A stretch of DNA of 12,210 nt. It comes from DATLCI01 sp046714215 (lineage in GTDB: Bacteria > Acidobacteriota > Terriglobia > Terriglobales > Acidobacteriaceae). The position numbers and the translations under genes are program-made. Below, piece after piece: positions 1 to 5,244 of the stretch; position 1 is the first letter of the stretch, and each line of letters starts with the position of its first letter. Under the pieces are notes generated by a model. It was given only the letters and a program-made list of their open reading frames with translations, searched no databases and had not been told where the DNA came from. Where the stretch lies: positions 1 to 12,210 of the forward strand of contig JBKKBM010000267.1 in assembly GCA_046714215.1 (NCBI GenBank). Direction: 5' to 3'.

Positions 1-403
1 AAGGACAGTCTAACTGTTCTATTTTTACGTGGTAGGCGGGGAATGGTCTAGGAAGGGGGGGACAATCCGACTCGACACTGTCAGCATATGCGCTCCAGTC
101 GCGAGGGATTGCTCCGTATAGAGTCAGTACGTTCTCTATCCGGCGCGACAAAGAGAAATCGAAATACCAAACTAGCGGGTTAAATGCATGGGTGGGAAAA
201 GGAAACGTGAGCCAGATGATTACGTGGCCATCGACAGAGCTCTTGTAGGCAATGATTTTTGCCAAGCCCTTCCTAAAGTGTATCTGCTCATCTTTCGTGG
301 CAGTCGGGCGGATTCTTCGAACATCAATTCTCTCGGGAGCAAACAGGATTTCCAATCTTCCAATTAATTCTGTTGAACATTCTAGGACTGGACCAATGCT
401 CAT
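1..403 (-). CDS. Unrecognised protein, 3' end beyond the left edge (partial)
   Basis: The minus strand has no in-frame stop from an ATG at 403-401 to the window edge, giving 134 codons whose C-terminus lies outside the window. The start is preceded by AGGGG about seven bases upstream, a usable ribosome binding site, and by a TGA (410-408) that ends a LOG-tail-like reading frame four bases before the ATG. The translation begins MSIGPVLECSTELIGRLEIL. It has a hydrophobic or aromatic centre (VIIWLTFPFP, then FNPLVWYFDF) and a Pro-rich end. I recognise no family. GC is about 43-50%, well below the roughly 60% of the core genes here, and many codons end in A or T, so the gene may be horizontally acquired. 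The plus-strand ORFs over the same bases look like shadows. A real gene is likely but not certain, and its function is unknown. Confidence 0.55.
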   Translation of the reverse strand, partial: MSIGPVLECSTELIGRLEILFAPERIDVRRIRPTATKDEQIHFRKGLAKIIAYKSSVDGHVIIWLTFPFPTHAFNPLVWYFDFSLSRRIENVLTLYGAIPRDWSAYADSVESDCPPLPRPFPAYHVKIEQLDCP

Positions 404-409
404 TCCCTC

Positions 410-436
410 ACCCCTGCTTCGCGAACCACTTGGGCG
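410..436 (-). repeat. 27-bp repeat, copy 1 (LOG C-terminal tail-like)
   Basis: On the minus strand this reads PKWFAKQG then TGA. It matches the last eight codons of the LOG gene at 1207-1233 with two mismatches over 27 bases and a stop codon at the same place. Homology ends at 437, and the frame upstream meets a stop (440-438) two codons before the motif. It is either the remnant of a duplicated LOG 3' end or a dispersed repeat that also supplies the LOG tail. Confidence 0.7.
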
Positions 437-570
437 ATTATCACACCCTCGCCCGACCTTTTCCGGATTTTGTAACAGATTTCGCGAGGCTGCCGGCTGA
501 CCCCATCGGATTTGATAGGTTCATTCGTAATGCAAGCCCCTTAGCCGACGCAGCGCCGTAGGCGTGGAAT

Positions 571-604
571 CTAAATAGCACGGCCCGTAAGGGCCGGGAA
601 AGCT
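571..604 (+). repeat. Left REP palindrome
   Basis: It contains a perfect 6-bp stem, CGGCCC/GGGCCG (581-586 and 591-596), with loop GTAA. The surrounding bases match the reverse complement of 1117-1150 with about five mismatches over the first 30 aligned positions. One pair of differences (G582/C595 here, C/G on the right) preserves base pairing. Confidence 0.75.
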
Positions 605-620
605 ACGAATGTTGATTTAA

Positions 621-633
621 GCCCCGGAGGGGC
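621..633 (+). repeat. SD-containing hairpin before the RAYT gene
   Basis: GCCCC-GGA-GGGGC folds into a 5-bp GC stem with a 3-base loop. The GGAGGGG at 626-632 is also the only good Shine-Dalgarno sequence for the TTG start at 640, at a spacing of seven bases. When folded, the hairpin would hide the ribosome binding site. Confidence 0.65.
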
Positions 634-639
634 GACACA

Positions 640-1113
640 TTGGCACATACCTACATCAGCAATCACACGCATGTCGTTTTCAGTACGAAAAACCGACAGC
701 CACTCATCAAGGGAGAACGCGGACGATGCCTGCATGCGTACCTGATCGGGGTCGCGAAAAACACCGGCATGACGATGATCGCGATCGGAGGGATGCCGGA
801 CCACATTCATGCCCTCGTTTCATTGCCCGGCGATATTTCCGTGGCGAAGGCCGTCAATCTCTTGAAATCGAATTCGTCGAAATGGATGAACGAACACAAA
901 AAGGATTTCTCTTGGTAAGAGGGATACGGCGCGTTCAGCGTGAGCGCTTCGAATGTCGAGTCAGTGAAGGAATACGTCCTGAACCAGGCGGAACATCACC
1001 AGAAGCGCGATTTCCAGCAGGAATTCGTGGCTTTATTGAAGAAGCACCGCGTGCCCTACGATCCGAAGTACGTTTGGGGGTCGTGTCGGGCCTACGGCCC
1101 TTGCCCATCGTAA
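640..1113 (+). pseudogene. REP-associated tyrosine transposase, nonsense-interrupted
   Basis: Translation from TTG 640 gives MAHTYISNHTHVVFSTKNRQ, a typical RAYT/Transposase-17 (Y1_Tnp) N-terminus. The metal-binding HUH motif follows in GMPDHIHALV, at about residues 51-60. After residue 92 (FSW) a TAA at 916-918 stands where relatives usually have Gln. The same frame then continues intact as EGYGAFSVS and on through SVKEYVLNQAEHHQ, KRDFQQEF and YDPKYVW to a TAA at 1111-1113, for 157 codons, about the normal family length. The nucleophilic Tyr of the family lies in the YVLNQ segment, so a protein ending at residue 92 would keep HUH but lose the catalytic residue. A single CAA-to-TAA change explains the break. 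Confirmation in reads would exclude a sequencing error. The start is fixed by the GGAGGGG ribosome binding site in the preceding hairpin. Confidence 0.85.
1088..1100 (+). repeat. Palindrome within the RAYT 3' end
   Basis: GGGCC-TAC-GGCCC forms a 5-bp perfect stem inside the last codons of the transposase frame. The C-terminal residues SCRAYGPCPS therefore probably arise from read-in to repeat sequence rather than from the protein core. Confidence 0.55.
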
Positions 1114-1116
1114 AGC

Positions 1117-1150
1117 AAGCTTCCCCGCCCTTACGGGCGGGGCTATCTAA
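1117..1150 (-). repeat. Right REP palindrome, inverted relative to the left one
   Basis: A perfect 8-bp stem, CCCCGCCC/GGGCGGGG (1123-1130 and 1135-1142), has loop TTAC, the reverse complement of the GTAA loop at 587-590. Outside the stem, the TAG and AAGCT borders also match the left palindrome in inverted orientation. As a strong GC hairpin it could also act as a transcript 3' end, but there is no T-run after it. Confidence 0.75.
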
Positions 1151-1155
1151 ATGTC

Positions 1156-1168
1156 GGCGCTACGCGCC
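1156..1168 (+). repeat. Outer right hairpin
   Basis: GGCGC-TAC-GCGCC is a perfect 5-bp stem. It is the inverted counterpart of the CGCC-GTA-GGCG hairpin at 554-564, so each end of the element carries two hairpins in mirrored order. Confidence 0.6.
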
Positions 1169-1204
1169 TTCGGGACGCAAACGCAACGGCCCCCACTTCT
1201 CCCC

Positions 1205-1822
1205 CTACCCCTGCTTCGCAAACCACTTCGGCGGCAGCACCGGCGGCTGGTAGCTCGCCAGATACGGGAACACCGCCTCCGGGCTCGCCACAATCTCATA
1301 CAGGTTCTGGTGCTCGGTCTTGGCGAAGTGATGGTTGATGGTGTGCTCGAAGAAGCGGAGCAGCGGATCGTAGAAGCCGTTGAGGTTGATAAACACGATG
1401 GCCTTGGCGTGATAGCCCAACTGCTTCAGGTTGATGACCTGCACCATTTCTTCGAGGGTGCCAAAGCCACCGGGGAGTCCGATGAAGGCGTCGGCGCGAT
1501 CTTCCATCATCTTTTTGCGCTCGTGCATGCTCTCGGTCACGTGAAGTTCGTCGGCTTCGTGATAGCCGAGGCCGCGTCCGTGGATCGACTCCGGAATGAT
1601 GCCCACCACTTTGCCGCCATGCGCCTTCGCTGCCTTGGCCACAGCGCCCATGAGTCCTACGCGGCATCCGCCATAGACGAGGGAGTGTCCGCCCTGGCCG
1701 ATGAGGCGGCCCAGCGTCTCCGCCGCGGCAAAGTATTCGGGCGCGACTGCGTCGCTCGACGACATGTAGACGCAGATAGTGCGGGATTTGTTCGAGTGAG
1801 ACGACATTTCATGCTTCAACAT
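1205..1822 (-). CDS. LOG-family (TIGR00730) Rossmann-fold protein
   Basis: This 205-residue protein has the lysine-decarboxylase-like / LOG family layout. There is an N-terminal nucleotide-binding segment (CVYMSSSD, about residues 17-24), LVYGGCRVGLMG (48-59), GGKVVGIIP (69-77), a basic MHERKKM segment (99-105) and the signature PGGFGTLEEM (117-126). Characterised members are cytokinin-riboside 5'-monophosphate phosphoribohydrolases that release a base from a nucleoside monophosphate. In bacteria the physiological substrate is often unknown. The protein should be cytosolic. The usual GGG of the second glycine loop reads GGC. The last 15 residues form a Pro-rich tail ending PPKWFAKQG, whose coding sequence recurs at 410-436. 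Its ATG at 1822 follows the SemiSWEET stop (1826-1824) by one base, so the two are co-transcribed. Met6 (1807) is an alternative start. Confidence 0.9.
   Translation of the reverse strand: MLKHEMSSHSNKSRTICVYMSSSDAVAPEYFAAAETLGRLIGQGGHSLVYGGCRVGLMGAVAKAAKAHGGKVVGIIPESIHGRGLGYHEADELHVTESMHERKKMMEDRADAFIGLPGGFGTLEEMVQVINLKQLGYHAKAIVFINLNGFYDPLLRFFEHTINHHFAKTEHQNLYEIVASPEAVFPYLASYQPPVLPPKWFAKQG
1207..1233 (-). repeat. 27-bp repeat, copy 2 (end of the LOG gene)
   Basis: This is the LOG 3' end (PKWFAKQG plus the first base of the stop in complement). It matches 410-436 in the same orientation with two mismatches, so the RAYT element lies between two direct copies. Confidence 0.7.
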
Positions 1823-1823
1823 T

Positions 1824-2093
1824 TCAGCGATGGTACTTCACCTTGAGCGTCATAATTGCGGCCAGCAGCGCCAGCGTCACCACGTTGGCGACAATGATGG
1901 GCGGCGCGCTGAGCATCAGTCCATAGGTCAGCCACAGTCCTACGCCGGCGGTGAAAGTAGCGAGGTAAAGCCAGGAGAGGTCTTTCGCCGACTTCTGCCG
2001 ATACACCGCGATCAGCTGCGGCAGGAATGAAAATGTGGTGATGGCGCCGGCAAGGAAGCCAACCATCTCGACGAGTTGGGATGAGAAGTGCAT
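1824..2093 (-). CDS. SemiSWEET / PQ-loop sugar transporter
   Basis: This is an 89-residue protein with three predicted membrane helices, about residues 5-30, 40-60 and 63-83. That is one MtN3/SWEET half-unit, and bacterial SemiSWEETs work as dimers that let sugars diffuse across the inner membrane. Visible family features are the PQ motif after helix 1 (SFLPQL, P25-Q26), the basic YRQKSAKDLSW linker, the conserved LWLTYG (Trp54, Tyr57) and the PIIVAN Asn70 of the third helix. The Trp and Asn are the pair lining the substrate site in characterised members. I chose ATG 2093 because it starts just before helix 1. A GTG at 2132 would add 13 residues, but its AGGA sits with no spacing. The gene lies between the cupin and LOG genes with one to a few tens of bases between them, so it is part of a three-gene operon. 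The sugar is unknown. Confidence 0.85.
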   Translation of the reverse strand: MHFSSQLVEMVGFLAGAITTFSFLPQLIAVYRQKSAKDLSWLYLATFTAGVGLWLTYGLMLSAPPIIVANVVTLALLAAIMTLKVKYHR

Positions 2094-2141
2094 GGGGAGC
2101 GACCAGTATATCTGCGACTTCCAAGAAAGCACTCCTGGGTC

Positions 2142-2171
2142 AGAGCCGCTGCAACTTTAGAGCCGCTGCAA
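2142..2171 (-). repeat. 17-bp-period tandem repeat at the cupin 3' end
   Basis: The 13-mer AGAGCCGCTGCAA occurs at 2142-2154 and 2159-2171. The right copy encodes the cupin's last residues (LQRL) and its stop falls at the junction. It looks like replication slippage. Confidence 0.75.
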
Positions 2172-2516
2172 ATCCTGCCGGGTGCGCTCGTTGGTCACGT
2201 TACCGGTGTTGAGCGTGGACTTCGGCTCGAAGAGCATCACGTGGACCTCTTCCGCGGCAGTAGGACAATGCTCTACCCCGCGCGGCACAATAAAGAACTC
2301 GCCTTCGCGGATGGTGACTTCGCCATCGCGCAGCTTCATCACGAAGCTGCCTTTGACCACCAGGAACATCTCGTCTTCGTGCTGGTGATGGTGCCAGGTG
2401 AAATCGCCTTTGAACTTCACCAGCTTCACGTACTGGTCATTCAACTCGCCCACGATCTTGGGGCTATAGTGTTCAGAGAACAGTGCCAGTTTTTGCTGTA
2501 GATTAACGGCTTCCAT
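2157..2516 (-). CDS. Single-domain cupin protein
   Basis: This is a 119-residue small beta-barrel. Cupin motif 1 is visible as WHHHQHEDEMFLVVKG, where H42, H44 and E49 fit the metal ligands. Motif 2 is EGEFFIVPRGVEHCP, with H83 as the fourth ligand. Between them, GSFVMKLRDGEVTI forms the usual strand pair. The fold binds a divalent metal and, in related cupin_2 proteins, a small ligand such as a sugar. The reaction here cannot be told from sequence. It is the first gene of the cupin, SemiSWEET, LOG operon. A sugar-binding or isomerase-like cupin next to a sugar transporter is suggestive only. The ATG at 2516 has a weak GGGG ribosome binding site. The region to the divergent synthase gene is too short for a clear promoter call. 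Confidence 0.88.
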   Translation of the reverse strand: MEAVNLQQKLALFSEHYSPKIVGELNDQYVKLVKFKGDFTWHHHQHEDEMFLVVKGSFVMKLRDGEVTIREGEFFIVPRGVEHCPTAAEEVHVMLFEPKSTLNTGNVTNERTRQDLQRL

Positions 2517-2596
2517 GGCCCCAGTGTATTCAGTACCTCGAGGGGTTTCAATGGGTGCGGTACAACGTAAACTTATTTCTGGGGCTCAAAACAGTC

Positions 2597-3874
2597 ATGG
2601 ATCTTGATCTATCCACTTTCTCCATTACGGCCAGCATTGCCCTCGGGTTGTGGGTGCTGCACTTCCTGAATGCGCTGTTCGGCCCGGAGCTGGAGTACAA
2701 AGTCGGCAAAGACCTTCCCGACGTGCACACTCCGGAGTTCATGGCGGTGCTGGAAGCGGTGACGGCCGGGAAGATGCGCGCGGCAACGTCGGCGGAAGTG
2801 CTCTCCAATGGTGAAAATTTTTATAAAGCGGAACTCGAGGCGATCAGTGCCGCGAAGGAGAGCGTCCACCTGGAGGCCTACATCTTCCAAAAAGGGCGGG
2901 TGACCAAGGATTTCCTGGACGCACTAACTGAACGTGCCCGGGCCGGCGTGGAAGTCCGCATGGTGATCGATGGGATTGGCAGCCTTACCACGCGCGACCG
3001 CTATTTCAGTGACCTGCGTGAAGCGGGCGGCGAAGTTTGTTGGTATCACCCGGTGCGCTGGCACACGTTGATGCGGCTCAATAATCGCACCCACCGGGAA
3101 TTGCTGATCGTCGATGGGAAGATCGGGTTCATCGGCGGCGCGGGATTCGGCGACCACTGGCTTTACGCGAAGAAAAAGCACAAGCGCTGGCGCGACACCA
3201 TGGTGCGCGTAGAAGGCGAGGTCGTGGCCGGACTGCAGTCCACATTCGTCGAGAACTGGCTGGAAGCGTCCGGAGAACTGCTGGCCGCCAAGAAATATTA
3301 TCCATCCGATGCGGAGACAAAGTCGCAGACGCTGGTGATCAGCAGCACGCCATCCGCGGGGGCTTCCACCCGGGCGCGCATGCTGTTTCAAGTGCTGTTG
3401 GCGACGGCGGAAGAGTCGATCTTCGTGTGCTCTCCCTATTTTCTTCCTGACAAGAGCGGGCGAAAGATGCTGGCGAATGCGGCGCAACGCGGCGTAAGCG
3501 TCAAGATCGTGGTGCCGGGTATGAAGAGCGACCACAGCCTGACCCGGACCTCAAGTCGCCGACTGTACGGGGACCTGCTGCGCTCCGGCGTGGAAATCTA
3601 CGAATACCAGCCAGCCATGATCCACGCCAAGATCTTGTTGATCGATGGCCGCTGGTCGGTGGTGGGCTCCACCAATTTCGATTACCGCTCGTTCAGCATC
3701 AATGATGAAGTCAACCTCGCCGTCTGCGACCACACCCTCGCGAACAGACTTACCCAGGACTTTATGGCGGACATCGCCGATAGCAAAAAGATCACGCTGC
3801 AGGAATGGAAGCGCCGGTCGATCTTCGAGAAGGCCCAGGAGTACCTGGGCTGGGTGTTACAGAAGCAGCAGTGA
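2597..3874 (+). CDS. Cardiolipin synthase (ClsB-like, phospholipase D superfamily)
   Basis: This 425-residue protein has an N-terminal hydrophobic segment (about residues 8-29) and two PLD domains, so it is probably an inner-membrane-associated phosphatidyltransferase of phospholipid synthesis. Motif 2 is canonical HKD: H343-A-K345-ILLI-D350, followed by GSTNFDYRSF. Motif 1 reads H166-R-E168-LLIV-D173, with Glu where the consensus has Lys, followed by GFIGGAGFGDHW. The first-half arm has SVHLEAYIF and GVEVRMVIDGIGS; the second half has CSPYFLPD and SVKIVVPG. The length and single N-terminal hydrophobic segment fit ClsB rather than the longer two-helix ClsA. A GTG at 2555, with GAGGGG nine bases upstream, would add 14 residues. 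I prefer ATG 2597 because the added residues look unlike a protein start, but this is open. The gene is divergent from the cupin operon and ends five bases from the convergent DUF418 gene. Confidence 0.88.
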   Translation: MDLDLSTFSITASIALGLWVLHFLNALFGPELEYKVGKDLPDVHTPEFMAVLEAVTAGKMRAATSAEVLSNGENFYKAELEAISAAKESVHLEAYIFQKGRVTKDFLDALTERARAGVEVRMVIDGIGSLTTRDRYFSDLREAGGEVCWYHPVRWHTLMRLNNRTHRELLIVDGKIGFIGGAGFGDHWLYAKKKHKRWRDTMVRVEGEVVAGLQSTFVENWLEASGELLAAKKYYPSDAETKSQTLVISSTPSAGASTRARMLFQVLLATAEESIFVCSPYFLPDKSGRKMLANAAQRGVSVKIVVPGMKSDHSLTRTSSRRLYGDLLRSGVEIYEYQPAMIHAKILLIDGRWSVVGSTNFDYRSFSINDEVNLAVCDHTLANRLTQDFMADIADSKKITLQEWKRRSIFEKAQEYLGWVLQKQQ

Positions 3875-3879
3875 TCGGC

Positions 3880-5199
3880 TTAGCTGGCCCGTACCTTCAT
3901 GGGCTGCATCCTGCCGTAGGTAAGCGAGCGCCACAACCACTCGACCGGTCCGAACTGGAAGTTGCGCAGCCACCACGCGCAGAGCGGGATCTGCAGGGCG
4001 AAGATGGCGAGCGAGAGCACCAATCCCCACGTGGAGCCCATTTTGCCGAAGTAACCTAATCCCCATCCATAGAAGATGGCGCTGGCGATGATGGTGTAGC
4101 TGAGGTAATTGCTGAGGGCCATGCGTCCGATGGGCGCCAGCGCGGAGAACCTCTTCCGCCAGCCAGGAGAGCGATGAACCAAGATCGTGATTCCCGCGGC
4201 AAAGAAAAAGAAGAGGTACATACTGAATCCCATCAGCATGTTCCGCACAAAGGCGGCGGCGGGATATTCCGGCGTACGCGGCAGAAACTGCGCCAAGCCG
4301 CCAAGGCCGCAAACCAGGCCGAACCACATACACTTCCGCAAAAAGGGAAGGTTCTCTTCAACATCCTGAAAGATGCGCCGCTTGCCCGCATACAGGCCGA
4401 TCAGGAATAAGTGCAGCACGAAGGCGAAGAAGCCGGCGACGCCGGGATTTCCATAGAGGTCCAGCCACTGCCGTGCACGCATGATGGTGGCTTCGCGATA
4501 GGTGCCTTGCGTCAGGATCCGGACCTCTTCCGCCATGGCCTGGTCCACCTTCGCCTTGCGCTCCTGCTGCATCTTTTGTTGGCGCGCGGAGTTAGGCGTG
4601 GCGGGCCGGATGAGCGGGGCGATAGAACCGCCAAAACTGCCCAGTATCAGGAGGAGCCAGACGAAGAGAACGACGCGTCCCAGGGCCTTGAAGGAGAGAT
4701 TGCGGAAGAGCACCAGCAGGAATCCCACCAGCGCGTAGGTATGCAGGATGTCACCAAACCAGAACAAGAAAACATGCACGGTGCCCAACATGAGTAGCAC
4801 CAGCAGCCTCCGCAGGTAACGTGGGACCACACTGATGCCGCGCGCCTGCGCCCGCATCAGTTGCACAGACAGACCCAGCCCGAAAAGGACGGCGAATAAC
4901 GATAGGAATTTTCCTTTGATGACGAACAGGATGAACTGGTCCACCGCTCGGTCCAGCGGAGTGAGGCTCGGCCAATCGGCGCCGAAGCCGAAGTAGGCGT
5001 TCATGGGCAGGCTGTAGCCCTTCATGTTGGCGATGAGGACGCCGAAGAGGGCGAATCCGCGCAGGATGTCGATCAGCTCGATACGCTCGAGCGTGCTTAC
5101 CGGAGTGAGTGGTTGACCGCCCGGTAGAGGTGGTTCGTCGGGCGCTGGGGCCACCGCCGGCTCGGCGGCCAAGGCGGTGGGCTGCAGGTCGTCATTCAT
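3880..5199 (-). CDS. DUF418 / YeiB-like polytopic membrane protein
   Basis: This is about 439 residues. A Pro/Ala-rich, probably disordered, N-terminal stretch of about 35 residues precedes the family opening RIELIDILRGFALFGVLIANM. Roughly ten hydrophobic helices follow. The C-terminal DUF418 block shows GRMALSNYLSYTIIAS and FGPVEWLWRSLTYG, which I recognise as the conserved family ends. A charged loop (SARQQKMQQERKAKVDQAM) lies between the halves. The family is inner-membrane and mostly uncharacterised. YeiB-type proteins resemble acyltransferase-3 and NnaC-like membrane proteins, so acyl or small-group transfer across the membrane is a guess. ATG 5199 is chosen; a GTG at 5232 would add 11 residues. 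Neither has a good Shine-Dalgarno sequence. It starts 45 bases after the O-methyltransferase stop and is probably co-transcribed. It converges with the synthase gene, leaving no room for a separate terminator. Confidence 0.87.
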   Translation of the reverse strand: MNDDLQPTALAAEPAVAPAPDEPPLPGGQPLTPVSTLERIELIDILRGFALFGVLIANMKGYSLPMNAYFGFGADWPSLTPLDRAVDQFILFVIKGKFLSLFAVLFGLGLSVQLMRAQARGISVVPRYLRRLLVLLMLGTVHVFLFWFGDILHTYALVGFLLVLFRNLSFKALGRVVLFVWLLLILGSFGGSIAPLIRPATPNSARQQKMQQERKAKVDQAMAEEVRILTQGTYREATIMRARQWLDLYGNPGVAGFFAFVLHLFLIGLYAGKRRIFQDVEENLPFLRKCMWFGLVCGLGGLAQFLPRTPEYPAAAFVRNMLMGFSMYLFFFFAAGITILVHRSPGWRKRFSALAPIGRMALSNYLSYTIIASAIFYGWGLGYFGKMGSTWGLVLSLAIFALQIPLCAWWLRNFQFGPVEWLWRSLTYGRMQPMKVRAS

Positions 5200-5244
5200 G
5201 GGGCGGATTGTAGCCGAGAACCGGCGAATCACCGCTTTTCTGTG

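Larger units (their letters stand above)
547..1172 (+). mobile_element. REP-associated (RAYT, IS200-like) element, decayed
   Basis: The element consists of one HUH/Y1 transposase gene flanked by short GC-rich palindromes. The left end carries a CGCC-gta-GGCG hairpin (554-564) and a CGGCCC-gtaa-GGGCCG hairpin (581-596). The right end carries the counterparts in reverse order and orientation: CCCCGCCC-ttac-GGGCGGGG (1123-1142) and GGCGC-tac-GCGCC (1156-1168). The two ends therefore form a long imperfect inverted repeat, as expected for single-copy RAYT loci bordered by REP sequences. Its transposase is interrupted by a stop codon, so it cannot move autonomously. RAYTs are not known to make target duplications, so the 27-bp repeats outside it (410-436 and 1207-1233) need another explanation. 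The outer limits are approximate. Confidence 0.75.

Noticed and set aside
252..561. Plus-strand ORFs of 82 and 62 residues
   Set aside because: They overlap each other and the better-supported minus-strand frame, have no family resemblance, and run into repeat sequence.
1117..1150. Right REP palindrome as a LOG or RAYT terminator
   Set aside because: The stem is strong but no T-run follows on either strand, and it matches the inverted left palindrome, so it is an element end.
726..1253. Plus-strand 175-residue ORF across the RAYT gene
   Set aside because: It is the +1 frame of the transposase, Arg/His-rich, and runs through the palindromes; the transposase frame has clear motifs.
1151..1846. 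231-residue plus-strand ORF
   Set aside because: It is antisense to the LOG gene, which has a clear PGGFGT signature; high GC lengthens shadow frames.
1816..2124. 102-residue minus-strand ORF next to the SemiSWEET frame
   Set aside because: It is a shifted frame of the SemiSWEET gene with no membrane pattern or motif. Its TTG start does have a better-spaced AGGAG, but the protein sequence is not credible.
2551..2607. Short ORF MGAVQRKLISG before the synthase, a possible leader peptide
   Set aside because: It has an SD-like AGGGG but is only 18 codons, without attenuator structure, and overlaps two candidate synthase starts.
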